This document shows, in pieces, positions 1 through 8,442 of a DNA stretch of 18,233 nucleotides. Numbering within the stretch: position 1 is the first letter of the stretch; each line of letters begins with the position of its first letter. Origin of the DNA: Bacillota bacterium (lineage in GTDB: Bacteria > Bacillota > Clostridia > Lachnospirales > Lachnospiraceae); NCBI GenBank assembly GCA_023399455.1, contig JAEWPN010000125.1:1-18233 (forward strand). Direction: 5' to 3'. The position numbers and the translations under genes were made by a program. The notes under the pieces were generated by a model. It saw only the letters and a program-made list of their open reading frames with translations, was not told the DNA's origin and did no database searches.

Positions 1-1295
1 TTGTTGACCGGCATAATCGGCGCATATCCTAACAAGCCGCCGAATTCCACCGTCTCTCCCACCCCTTTTCCGATGACCGGGATAAGGCGAACCGCCGTAG
101 TTTTCTGATTGATCATGCCGATAGCCATCTCGTCTGCAATAATGCCGGAAATAGTCGTTGCCTTCGTATCTCCGGGAATGGCTATCATATCCAAGCCTAC
201 GGAGCACACGCATGTCATAGCCTCAAGCTTCTCTATGGAAAGAGCTCCTGCAATCACCGCATCGATCATTCCCTGATCCTCGCTGACCGGAATAAATGCT
301 CCGCTTAAGCCCCCCACATAAGAAGAGGCCATGACGCCGCCCTTCTTCACCTGATCGTTCAAAAGCGCCAGCGCAGCCGTAGTTCCAGGCGCACCCGCAT
401 ATTCCAGTCCTATCTCGCACAAAATCTCCGCTACACTGTCTCCTACCGCCGGAGTGGGGGCTAACGACAGGTCCACGATGCCAAAAGGAACATTCAATCG
501 CCTGGATGCCTCCTGCGCGACGAGCTGCCCCACTCTCGTCACCTTAAAAGCAGTCTTTTTAATCGTCTCGCACAACACCTCGAAGTTCTCGCCCCGCACC
601 TTGCTCAGTGCGGTCTTCACAACTCCCGGTCCGCTGACACCTACATTGATAATCTTATCCGCCTCCGTCACTCCGTGGAACGCGCCCGCCATGAACGGAT
701 TGTCATCCGGCGCATTGCAAAATACAACAAGCTTCGCACAGCCCAAGGAGTCGTCTTCCTTCGTATATTCTGCAGTCTGTAATATAATCTCGCCCATAAG
801 CTTTACCGCATCCATATTGATGCCAGTCTTGGTCGAGCCTAAGTTGATGGAACTGCACACCCTTTCCGTGGTGGAAAGAGCAAGCGGAATGGATTCAATC
901 AAAAGCTTGTCCGCCGGAGTCATCCCCTTAGAAACCTGTGCGGAATAACCGCCGATGAAATTCACTCCCACCTCATGCGCTACTTTATCCAGAGTTCTCG
1001 CTATGGAAGCGAAGTCCTCCGTCGTCCGGCATGCCGCGCCGCCGATGAGCGCGACAGGCGTTACGGAGATCCTTTTATTTACAATGGGAATGCCGAACTC
1101 TCTGGAGATTTCTTCGCCGGTTTTCACCAAGTCTTTCGCTGCATCATAAATTTTATGGTATACCTTTTCATTCAGTTTGTTTAAATCGGAATCGATACAG
1201 TCCAACAGGCTGATACCGAGGGTAATTGTCCTAACATCCAGATTCTCTTTTTCTATCATCTGGTTCGTTTCCGCGACTTCAAATATATTAATCAT
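1..1295 (-). CDS. PFL family protein (DUF711/UPF0210), C-terminus off the window
   Basis: The reading frame is open for 431 codons and leaves the window at its left edge. Proteins of this family are roughly 440-455 residues, so only about 20 residues are missing. The N-terminus begins [20 protein letters not shown], followed by conserved stretches such as [47 protein letters not shown] and [20 protein letters not shown], which I recognise as DUF711/UPF0210. The 'PFL' name comes from structural resemblance to pyruvate formate-lyase/anaerobic ribonucleotide reductase barrels; the biochemical role is unknown to me and the extreme C-terminus cannot be inspected here. The ATG is preceded by GAGGGACGGACCT. 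The gene lies 19 nt behind an ACT-domain gene, the usual partner, so the two are probably co-transcribed and functionally linked. Family assignment is firm; function is not. Confidence 0.9.
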   Translation of the reverse strand, partial: MINIFEVAETNQMIEKENLDVRTITLGISLLDCIDSDLNKLNEKVYHKIYDAAKDLVKTGEEISREFGIPIVNKRISVTPVALIGGAACRTTEDFASIARTLDKVAHEVGVNFIGGYSAQVSKGMTPADKLLIESIPLALSTTERVCSSINLGSTKTGINMDAVKLMGEIILQTAEYTKEDDSLGCAKLVVFCNAPDDNPFMAGAFHGVTEADKIINVGVSGPGVVKTALSKVRGENFEVLCETIKKTAFKVTRVGQLVAQEASRRLNVPFGIVDLSLAPTPAVGDSVAEILCEIGLEYAGAPGTTAALALLNDQVKKGGVMASSYVGGLSGAFIPVSEDQGMIDAVIAGALSIEKLEAMTCVCSVGLDMIAIPGDTKATTISGIIADEMAIGMINQKTTAVRLIPVIGKGVGETVEFGGLLGYAPIMPVN

Positions 1296-1314
1296 AGGTC
1301 CGTCCCTCTTTTCT

Positions 1315-1587
1315 CTATATTCTGTGCATGGTGTCGAAGATTTCTTCCTTCTGGCATTTGATGATAACTCCGATCTCTTCGCCGAGAGAGGCCAGTTCGT
1401 CCACGATATCCCCGAAATGCCTGCTGGTCTGATTGGTATCAACAATCATCATCATATTGAAATATCCCTGAACAATCGTCTGGGAAATATCCAGGATATT
1501 AATGTCGTTCTCTGCAAGATATGTACATACCTTCGCTATGATGCCCACTGTGTCCTTACCTACTACCGTAATAATTGTTCTCTTCAT
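1315..1587 (-). CDS. ACT domain-containing protein, UPF0237 family
   Basis: This 90-residue protein is a single ACT domain. It opens with the beta strand [19 protein letters not shown], continues with a helix and the strand [20 protein letters not shown], and ends in a second beta-alpha unit with [21 protein letters not shown] domains usually bind small ligands, often amino acids, and regulate a partner protein. Free-standing UPF0237 members are typically encoded directly next to DUF711 proteins, as here (19 nt downstream). A textbook AGGAGG lies 7 nt before the ATG. The gene follows walJ by 12 nt and so reads as part of the same operon. The ligand and target are unknown; regulation of the DUF711 protein is inferred from gene pairing only. 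Confidence 0.9.
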   Translation of the reverse strand: MKRTIITVVGKDTVGIIAKVCTYLAENDINILDISQTIVQGYFNMMMIVDTNQTSRHFGDIVDELASLGEEIGVIIKCQKEEIFDTMHRI

Positions 1588-1599
1588 AATTTTTCCTCC

Positions 1600-2397
1600 T
1601 CATATTACAACCATTTCCGACACTTCGCTCCTGCTGGCCACACGAATCGGAAAATCATTGACTTTATACTCATTATCCGCCATGGCAATTTCCACCCTTA
1701 CGGCTTCGTATGCCAGCTCCGGCAGATTATTTTCCTTGCTCAGATGTCCCAAAATAATCGTTTGCAGATTATCATTCAATATCCGGGAAAGAAGCCTGCC
1801 GCAAAGCTCATTGGACAAATGACCTCTGTCGCCCAATATTCTTTTTTTCAGATAATACGGATAAGGACCTACCTGAAGCATATTCACATCATGATTCGCT
1901 TCCATTAAAAGGGCGTTCATTCCCTTTAGACATTCCACCGTATAGTCGTTATAGCAGCCCAGGTCGGTAATAATACCGAGTCTCTGCTTTCCGTGGCTGA
2001 TACGGTACGCCACCGGTTCAGCCGCATCATGGGATATCCGCATGGGATTCAATACCATATCCTTTACCGTAATCTTAGTATCCGCCTCGATTTCCTGAAA
2101 CAACGATTCATCGATTTGTCCTACCGAAGACATCTCCTTTATCGCCTGAAGCGTTCCCCTTGTTCCGTAAACGGGAATTCCATACTTTCTCGCCATTACG
2201 CCCAAGCCGTTAATATGGTCGTTATGCTCATGGGTAATGAATATTCCGTCTAACTCCTCCGGCTTCACTCCCATCTTTTCCAGCCCTTCTTTTGTCCTTT
2301 TACCACTGATTCCCACATCCACCAGCAGATGGGTCGTATCGGAACCCACATAGATACAGTTTCCGCTGCTCCCGCTGGCTATACTACATAACCGCAT
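1600..2397 (-). CDS. walJ: MBL-fold metallo-hydrolase, WalJ (YycJ/VicX) type
   Basis: This is a 265-residue metallo-beta-lactamase-fold hydrolase. The N-terminus MRLCSIASGSSGNCIYVGSD is the family signature. The metal-binding motif HEHNDH is at residues 56-61, with later candidate ligands in RISHDAAEP, EANHDV and ILGHLSKEN. Homologues in the walRK (yycFG) locus of other Bacillota are linked to cell-wall homeostasis and coordination of replication with division; 5'-to-3' exonuclease activity has been proposed. Here no walR/walK two-component genes are nearby; the gene sits 70 nt behind an FtsA-like gene and 12 nt ahead of the ACT gene. I chose the ATG at 2397 because GGAG lies 6 nt upstream; an in-frame GTG at 2409 has a poorer site and would add MEIN. 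Confidence 0.88.
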   Translation of the reverse strand: MRLCSIASGSSGNCIYVGSDTTHLLVDVGISGKRTKEGLEKMGVKPEELDGIFITHEHNDHINGLGVMARKYGIPVYGTRGTLQAIKEMSSVGQIDESLFQEIEADTKITVKDMVLNPMRISHDAAEPVAYRISHGKQRLGIITDLGCYNDYTVECLKGMNALLMEANHDVNMLQVGPYPYYLKKRILGDRGHLSNELCGRLLSRILNDNLQTIILGHLSKENNLPELAYEAVRVEIAMADNEYKVNDFPIRVASRSEVSEMVVI

Positions 2398-2467
2398 ATT
2401 AATCTCCACGCCTTTCCAATGCCCTCAAATGTTGAAATGCAGGCACAATACTTTCATTCCAAAGTCT

Positions 2468-4648
2468 CTACTTTTTCCAATATATCTCCACCGTGTCGCC
2501 GTTCTGAAGCGGTTCCATGTACTTGGCTTCCCGCCCGTTCAGCATGGTAATCACCGCTGATCCTTGAGGCTTGGATAAATCGAAATCGATGTGAGAAAAA
2601 ACATCCACATATACATAGGCGCTCTTTCCCGTCAGCGCTACGGGTTTACCGTTTACGATTACAGCGATTACCGTATTTTCCGCCGTCTGTACCGGCTCTC
2701 CTTCAGGACTTAGAGGCACCTGACGGGAAGCCTTTTCCGCTGCCGGTTCTTCCCCTGCGGCTTCCACCTCTTCATATGCTTCGCCAGCATACACTTCTCC
2801 ATCGGAGTTCTCCCTATCATATATTTCCTCTCTGCCTTCTTCCATATCCTGCTCCACATCCGAAAGCTTAAGTGTCTCCATCGTCCATATAACCGAAAAG
2901 TTCTCATATACCAAGGTGTCCATATTAGCCAGTTTATTATTTACATACAAATTCATTTTCTTGTCGATAATGACATCCATGAATTCTGCGATCTGTCTCA
3001 CCGTATAATAATTAAGCAGCTCGATAACATCGTTTTCCTTGATATCATAGAACTTTGACTGGAGTTCACCGTTTACGCTGGCAAATTTGGGCAGCTCGAT
3101 CCTTTTTTCGTTGACTGTTACGCATATAACATCGCCAAACTCGTTCAGCGCTCCCAGCTCCATGGCCGCCGGTTCGCCTGCAGTCGATGCTATCACCTCT
3201 ATCTTATCTCCGCCGTGAACAGGCGTATGGATATCCGCCACCTCCCCGTTCACCCTTATTACCGCCGCTTCACCCAACTGTCCCCTGACGATTCTCGTCT
3301 TTTGGCCAACTGTAAAGTTCAGCTCCTTCCCCCTCCTCGGAAAAAGGCCTTCATTGGAAAATTCCGCCTGAATAGCGGCATCCGCTACGGACAGCATATT
3401 ATTATCGTAAAGCTTTACTCTCTCTCCGTTAAAATCCACAAAAATGAAGTTATTACTTTGCTCATAAAAGCTTAAACAGATACCGATAGGAGTTACCAGA
3501 AGGGAATCCTTCTTCACATTCTCCTCCAGAAACTCTATCTTCTGCATGACTTCCTCTCCGCGCACGGCGACTCTTTCCTTCTGTATGCCCAAATCCTCGG
3601 CAAGGGTATCCGTATACCCCTCCATCTTTCCGCCCCCGCCTACGACGAATACTGCACTGACTGCCTTTCCACCGTTCAATTCCTTGATCTTGTCGGATAT
3701 TTGCAGAGCCATTTCTTTAATGACGGGATTCACTACTTCTAAAACCTCCGCTTTGGAAATTGTCTGCTCTAGTCCCATAATATCCTTATAAGTAATAATC
3801 TCAAGCTCTCCCGCACTGCGCTTTATCTGCTCGGCAGTAGCGAAATCCACCAGACAATGACGTGCTATCGTCTCCGTCAAAGCATCTCCTGCCATGGGAA
3901 TCATACCGAAGGCAATAATACTTCCATCCTTCGTAATCGAAATATCCGATGTTCCGGCACCCACATCCACCAAAGCGATATTGAGCATCCGATACATCTC
4001 GGGAATCGCCACCTGGATTGCCGCGATAGGCTCTAATGTCATATTCGCCACATTCAATCCGGCAATTCCCACCGCTTTATAAAGGCCATCCACCACATCG
4101 TCCGGCAGAAATGTCGCAATCATATCCGCGCTGATCACCTTCGCCTTATGCCCCTCCGGATTAGAGATCGGGTAATGGTTAATGTAATAGCGGACCACCG
4201 AATATCCTACGCAGTAGAATTTTATATCCGTATCGTTTAAGGCCTGGAACTCCCCGTATGCCTTCTCCACGCCCATGGTGGAAAGGGCATAAATGTCCTC
4301 CCTTGTGACTTCCTTATCGCTGCCAAATTCGCAGTCCGCCGTCACATTCACCGTACGGAGCACACGGCCTGCTGCCGCAATACATGCCTCCGTCAGCTTG
4401 CGCCCGGTAGCCGCCTCAAGCTCCTCTTTCACGGCTGCTATCGTCTCTCCCACCTTATGTATATCGTGAATCTGCCCGTCCATCATGGCCCGGGTCTCAT
4501 GCTCCTTCATGCGCTGTGCCACAGCGTAAAAACGATCGTTATTGCGGTACCCTACCGTACCGACAATGCTTCTCGTTCCGATATCTAAGCCAAAAACCAT
4601 CTGTCCCGGATACTTTTTCATTGAGTGTTCCTTGCTCATCTCTGCCAC
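2468..4648 (-). CDS. FtsA-like actin-family ATPase with long beta-grasp-like C-terminal extension
   Basis: The protein has 726 residues, far longer than FtsA (about 420). Residues 18-30 hold the phosphate-1 motif (GLDIGTRSIVG), about 51-180 resemble the FtsA 1C/SHS2 insertion (MDGQIHDIHKVGETIAAVKE; ITREDIY-like VTREDIY), 226-238 the phosphate-2 motif (LVDVGAGTSDISI) and 333-345 the adenosine motif (VFVVGGGGKMEGY). After the ATPase come beta-rich modules at about 435-490, 508-595 and 658-726, with VNGE, VNEK, VNGK and NGDTVEIYW motifs suggestive of beta-grasp/SLBB-like folds. An acidic, probably disordered linker lies at about 597-640. The amphipathic membrane helix that ends FtsA is not seen. 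GTG is used as start because GGAGG lies 7 nt before it; the gene then overlaps the coaE stop by 13 nt. Its role in division or envelope assembly is inferred from the ATPase family only. Confidence 0.8.
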   Translation of the reverse strand: MAEMSKEHSMKKYPGQMVFGLDIGTRSIVGTVGYRNNDRFYAVAQRMKEHETRAMMDGQIHDIHKVGETIAAVKEELEAATGRKLTEACIAAAGRVLRTVNVTADCEFGSDKEVTREDIYALSTMGVEKAYGEFQALNDTDIKFYCVGYSVVRYYINHYPISNPEGHKAKVISADMIATFLPDDVVDGLYKAVGIAGLNVANMTLEPIAAIQVAIPEMYRMLNIALVDVGAGTSDISITKDGSIIAFGMIPMAGDALTETIARHCLVDFATAEQIKRSAGELEIITYKDIMGLEQTISKAEVLEVVNPVIKEMALQISDKIKELNGGKAVSAVFVVGGGGKMEGYTDTLAEDLGIQKERVAVRGEEVMQKIEFLEENVKKDSLLVTPIGICLSFYEQSNNFIFVDFNGERVKLYDNNMLSVADAAIQAEFSNEGLFPRRGKELNFTVGQKTRIVRGQLGEAAVIRVNGEVADIHTPVHGGDKIEVIASTAGEPAAMELGALNEFGDVICVTVNEKRIELPKFASVNGELQSKFYDIKENDVIELLNYYTVRQIAEFMDVIIDKKMNLYVNNKLANMDTLVYENFSVIWTMETLKLSDVEQDMEEGREEIYDRENSDGEVYAGEAYEEVEAAGEEPAAEKASRQVPLSPEGEPVQTAENTVIAVIVNGKPVALTGKSAYVYVDVFSHIDFDLSKPQGSAVITMLNGREAKYMEPLQNGDTVEIYWKK

Positions 4649-5256
4649 AGGTATTCCTCCAATTTCTTATCGATCTGCTCATAGGTATTATGCTTACTGC
4701 CACCGTTATCGATCCATACCTTGCAATGCTTCTTATATTCTTCTTCCGAAAGCTGATTACCAAGAATTCCATCTATCTTCGCATCGCTGTAGGAACGCGA
4801 GCTCTTCAGTCGCTCTCTTCGAACATCCTCCGATGCGAAGACGTACCATAGCTCGTCCGCGATATTCACATAGCCGTCCTCGATCAGCAATGCGGCTTCT
4901 ATGAATAGGAAGTCTATTTTCCCTTCCCCTTTTTCCCTGTCTATTTCATCTAAAATATATCTTTTTACTGCCGGATGTACGATTTGGTTTACCCCTTTTA
5001 AAAGATTTCCGTCTGCAAAGATTTTCTCCGCCATCCTAGTCCTGTCGATTCGCCCATCCTCCGCTAAGACATCCGCTCCCAAAAGCGCTATCAGCTCTCC
5101 ATAGCAGTCCTGCCCCGGCTCCTGCACCTTATGTGCTACTTCGTCTGCAAAAATAACAGTGCAGTTATACTTACCTTTTATATAGGATAAAACTTCCGTC
5201 TTCCCGGAACCCACTCCTCCGGTAATGCCGATAATCCTAATCTTATTTGGCTTCAT
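4636..5256 (-). CDS. coaE: dephospho-CoA kinase
   Basis: CoaE phosphorylates the ribose 3'-OH of dephospho-CoA with ATP, the last step of coenzyme A synthesis in the cytosol. The 206-residue product has the Walker A loop GGVGSGKT at residues 13-20, the substrate-side motif FADEVAHKVQEPGQ, and the family stretches VNQIVHPAVKRYI and FIEAALLIEDGY. Size is normal. The start ATG at 5256 fits the family N-terminus (KIRIIGITGG), with GGGAG 9 nt upstream; a longer frame begins at 5316 but lies inside polA. The gene overlaps the 3' end of polA by 14 nt and its own end overlaps the next gene, so translation is probably coupled. The polA-coaE pairing is common in Bacillota. Confidence 0.96.
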   Translation of the reverse strand: MKPNKIRIIGITGGVGSGKTEVLSYIKGKYNCTVIFADEVAHKVQEPGQDCYGELIALLGADVLAEDGRIDRTRMAEKIFADGNLLKGVNQIVHPAVKRYILDEIDREKGEGKIDFLFIEAALLIEDGYVNIADELWYVFASEDVRRERLKSSRSYSDAKIDGILGNQLSEEEYKKHCKVWIDNGGSKHNTYEQIDKKLEEYLWQR

Positions 5257-7891
5257 ACCAATTCTCTCCCGTGTGCATATCCGTTTCCAATACAACTGCC
5301 AAATCTGCAGCCGCACGCATTTCTTCCTTCAGAATATGCTCCACCTTAGAAAGCTCGTCCGAAGCAGTCTCCACTAACAGCTCATCGTGCACTTGCAAAA
5401 TGAGCTTCGAGCGAAGATTCTCCTCTTTCAGCCGTTTCCACACCCGTATCATTGCCACTTTAATGATGTCTGCCGCGGTGCCCTGTATAGGGGAATTCAT
5501 CGCTACCCTTTCGCCGAAGGAACGCTGCATGAAATTGCTGGAAGAAAGCTCCGGCACCGGCCTTCTTCGTCCGAACATCGTAGTTACATAGCCATTCTTT
5601 TTCGCATCTTCCACCAGCTTGTCGAGAAACTTCTTCACGCCGGGATAGGTGGCAAAGTACTGCTCGATATATTCCGCCGCTTCTTTTCTGGAAATACTAA
5701 GATCCTGACTGAGACCGAAGGAGCTGATGCCGTATACGATTCCAAAGTTTACCGCCTTGGCATTGCGCCTCTGCAGATCCGTCACTTCCTCGAAGGGAGT
5801 ATGAAACACCTTCGATGCCGTAATCCTGTGGATGTCCTCATCCATGCGATAGGCTTCTATCAACTGGTCGTCCCCTGACATATGGGCCAGCACACGAAGC
5901 TCTATCTGGGAATAATCCGCATCGGTAAATACGAAACCTTCCTTTGGAACGAACACCTTCCTTATCAGCCTTCCCAGCTCCATACGCATCGGTATATTCT
6001 GCAAATTCGGCTCCGTAGAACTGATTCTTCCGGTGGCGGTAATCGTCTGGTTAAAGGTGCTGTGTATACGATTGCCCTCTCCGATATACACCGCCAAGCC
6101 ATCCGCATAGGTGGACTTCAATTTCGTCAGACCTCTGTATTCCAATATATCCGCTACAATAGGATAATCCGGCGCAAGCTTATCCAGCACGTCCGCTGCC
6201 GTGGAATATCCCGTTTTTGTCTTTTTCCCGCCGGGCATACCCAGCTTTTCAAACAATATCTCTCCAAGCTGCTTGGGTGAATTAATGTTGAAATCGCTCC
6301 CCGCCTGCTTATGAATATCCGTTTCCAACTCTTCGATACGCCCGTTCAGCGCATCCCCGTACCGTTTCAGCTCCTCAGGCATTACTCTGATGCCCTCTTT
6401 CTCCATATCATGGAGCACATAGGACAAGGGCATCTCTATCTCATGCATCAGCTTATCCATTCCTGTCTCAGCCAGCTTCTTCTCCAATACAGATGCTGCC
6501 ATGTATTCCACATAGGCGAGAAAGCATGCGTACTCCGTGAACTCTTTCGCCCTATCCTGCGCGGCCTTCTTCAGGCGTTCTTTTCCAAACAATTGAGCCC
6601 TGGAAGGAATCATAAGTCCCAGATGCTCATTGGCGATATCCTCAGGATCGTAATCGTTTTTCAGAGGATTCAGCAAATAAGCCGCGATTAATATATCAAA
6701 CAGCCCCTCCGTCCTGTCCGTCCTAAGATAAGCATATTTATTTTTCACATCATAAGTAACAAGCTTTACCTTGCCGGCAAGGCCAGACAGCTTGTCCGTC
6801 ATATATTTTTTCGTAAGGAAGCCCTCCGCCTTTATAAAAAAGACCTCCTTTTCATCCAGTGCAAAGCAAAGTCCTACGAAATCCTCCTCTTTACCGCTAT
6901 CCTCCACGACATCAAAGGCTGCATGCCTTCCTTCTCCCAGCTTAAGAGCCCGTTCAAAAACCTCCTCCGCCTGGGCAAGGTCAGTAATTTCTTTAAAGTA
7001 ATCCGCCTGCTTGTTATCGAGAGGCCCTTTTTCAAAGCGGCTGAGCAAATTCTTGAACTCCAGCCGTTTGAATTGCTTATATGCCTCTTCCGTATAAAAA
7101 TCATGAACCTCAGCATCTTCATAAGAAAATTCCACATCGCCATCCACGTTAATGGCCGCCAGAATCCTGCTCAGATCTGCAAGCTCCTTATTGTTTATGA
7201 GCGATTCCTTGACTGCCTTCTTCGTCACTTCTTCGATGTGCTCGTAGATTCCCTCCAGGGAACCAAATTGCACCATCAGCTCCGTAGCCGTTTTTTCTCC
7301 TACCTTGGGAACTCCCGGTATGTTATCGGATGCATCTCCCATCAGCGCTTTTAAATCGATGAACTGCAAAGGGCTTACCTGATACCTGGCCTTTACGTCC
7401 GCCGCGTAGTAATCCTCAATCTCCGTCTTTCCTCCCTTTGTCTTGGGAATCCTGATCTTGATATGCTCGGAGGCTATTTGAAGCAGATCCCTATCCCCCG
7501 AAATAAGGGCGACTTCCATGCCCTCCTTCTCCGAACGTCTGGCAAGAGTTCCTAAGATATCGTCTGCCTCTAATCCCGGCTTCTCCATGATCTTGATCCC
7601 CATGGCCTTAAGTACATCCTTAAGCACCGGCACCTGCTCATGCAGCTCCGCCGGCATCGGTTTTCTCGTTCCTTTATATTCTTTATATATTTCGTGGCGG
7701 AAGGTAGGTTCCTTGACATCGAAAGCCACCGCCAGATACTGCGGATTCTCCTCCTCCAGAATCTTGAACATGATATTGAGGAAGCCATAAACCGCATTCG
7801 TATGCAGTCCCTCGGCGTTGCTCAAGTCGGGCACTCCGTAAAATGCCCGGTTCAAAATACTATGTCCGTCTATCAAAACTATTTTGCTCAT
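5243..7891 (-). CDS. polA: DNA polymerase I
   Basis: This 882-residue family A polymerase fills gaps and removes RNA primers during replication and repair. The N-terminal about 290 residues form the 5'-3' exonuclease (KIVLIDGHSILNRAFYG; GLEADDILGTLAR; ISGDRDLLQ; GDASDNIPGVPKVGEKTA). The middle domain aligns with the 3'-5' proofreading exonuclease, but the DxE motif is replaced by FDVVEDS and the other metal-binding acids are not evident, so proofreading is probably absent, as in other Bacillota Pol I such as Bst. The C-terminal polymerase has motif A DYSQIELR from Asp659, motif B RRNAKAVNFGIVYG at 708-721 and motif C VHDE with Asp836. ATG is preceded by GGGGAG at 11 nt. The gene follows the zinc-finger gene by 33 nt and overlaps coaE by 14 nt. 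Confidence 0.98.
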   Translation of the reverse strand: MSKIVLIDGHSILNRAFYGVPDLSNAEGLHTNAVYGFLNIMFKILEEENPQYLAVAFDVKEPTFRHEIYKEYKGTRKPMPAELHEQVPVLKDVLKAMGIKIMEKPGLEADDILGTLARRSEKEGMEVALISGDRDLLQIASEHIKIRIPKTKGGKTEIEDYYAADVKARYQVSPLQFIDLKALMGDASDNIPGVPKVGEKTATELMVQFGSLEGIYEHIEEVTKKAVKESLINNKELADLSRILAAINVDGDVEFSYEDAEVHDFYTEEAYKQFKRLEFKNLLSRFEKGPLDNKQADYFKEITDLAQAEEVFERALKLGEGRHAAFDVVEDSGKEEDFVGLCFALDEKEVFFIKAEGFLTKKYMTDKLSGLAGKVKLVTYDVKNKYAYLRTDRTEGLFDILIAAYLLNPLKNDYDPEDIANEHLGLMIPSRAQLFGKERLKKAAQDRAKEFTEYACFLAYVEYMAASVLEKKLAETGMDKLMHEIEMPLSYVLHDMEKEGIRVMPEELKRYGDALNGRIEELETDIHKQAGSDFNINSPKQLGEILFEKLGMPGGKKTKTGYSTAADVLDKLAPDYPIVADILEYRGLTKLKSTYADGLAVYIGEGNRIHSTFNQTITATGRISSTEPNLQNIPMRMELGRLIRKVFVPKEGFVFTDADYSQIELRVLAHMSGDDQLIEAYRMDEDIHRITASKVFHTPFEEVTDLQRRNAKAVNFGIVYGISSFGLSQDLSISRKEAAEYIEQYFATYPGVKKFLDKLVEDAKKNGYVTTMFGRRRPVPELSSSNFMQRSFGERVAMNSPIQGTAADIIKVAMIRVWKRLKEENLRSKLILQVHDELLVETASDELSKVEHILKEEMRAAADLAVVLETDMHTGENWYEAK

Positions 7892-7924
7892 GCGCTTTCT
7901 ATCTCCCCGGTATCCATAAATTAT

Positions 7925-8248
7925 TTATAATATCATTATCAGTACTATGATCGTTATCATCGTTATAATCGCCAGAATCTCCAACCCGTATACCAAAAAA
8001 TGTATGCCTTTTCTGATTTTGAGCTTCCTTCTCGCTTCTTCCAACTGCTTGTCCAGCTTCTTCTGCAAATCAAAGGTACTTCCATCCTGGAGGCTGGCCA
8101 TGCCCTCCAATACGAGAAACTGTATGCTGAGTTCCTCTTTGCATTCCGGACATTTGGAAATGTGCTCCATGAAATCGTTCAATTCTCTGCCGCTCAATTC
8201 CTTATTTAAAAATGCCGGTATCATTTTATCTATATCCTTACAATTCAT
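7925..8248 (-). CDS. zinc-finger (zf-HC2) membrane protein, anti-sigma-factor-like
   Basis: This is a 107-residue protein. The N-terminal part has MNCKDIDKMIPAFLNKELS followed by a zf-HC2 motif HISKCPECKEEL (H-x3-C-x2-C), the anti-sigma zinc-binding signature seen in RsiW/ZAS-type proteins. A charged, probably coiled segment (DLQKKLDKQLEEARRKLKIRKG) follows, and the last about 25 residues are a single hydrophobic helix (LEILAIITMITIIVLIMIL). The predicted topology is cytosolic N-terminus with a C-terminal membrane anchor. No sigma factor gene is adjacent; instead polA follows 33 nt downstream. I place the start at 8248 because GAGG lies 7-8 nt before it; an ATG at 8254 is too close to that site. 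The family is clear from the motif; the partner is unknown. Confidence 0.75.
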   Translation of the reverse strand: MNCKDIDKMIPAFLNKELSGRELNDFMEHISKCPECKEELSIQFLVLEGMASLQDGSTFDLQKKLDKQLEEARRKLKIRKGIHFLVYGLEILAIITMITIIVLIMIL

Positions 8249-8390
8249 GCCCATTCCTCATAGCTTTATTATGTGCCGTACAGCAGCTCACCGTACACTA
8301 TATATGATATACTTTCCTATAATATATTCATACATAATGTACTATACACTAAAATAACGGATTTTAAAAGTGCTCCGAATAAATTAATTC

Positions 8391-8426
8391 AAAAAGGATG
8401 CGGACGGTTTTATCCGTTCCGCATCC
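8391..8426 (-). terminator. Rho-independent terminator of the nag operon
   Basis: On the minus strand a GC-rich stem, GGATGCGGAACGG paired with CCGTCCGCATCC around an ATAAAA-type loop (one-base bulge), is followed directly by TTTTT. It lies 17 nt past the nagA stop codon and separates the nag operon from the zinc-finger/polA operon. Confidence 0.9.
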
Positions 8427-8442
8427 AAAATATCGTCACACC

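Noticed and set aside
454..948. Plus-strand frames of 100-170 codons lying inside the DUF711, polA, coaE and nagA genes
   Set aside because: They are antisense to well-recognised proteins, lack ribosome sites and have no family features.
8255..8390. A promoter for the zinc-finger/polA operon
   Set aside because: The stretch is AT-rich with several TATAAT-like hexamers, but none has a convincing -35 at 16-18 nt, so no single site could be called.
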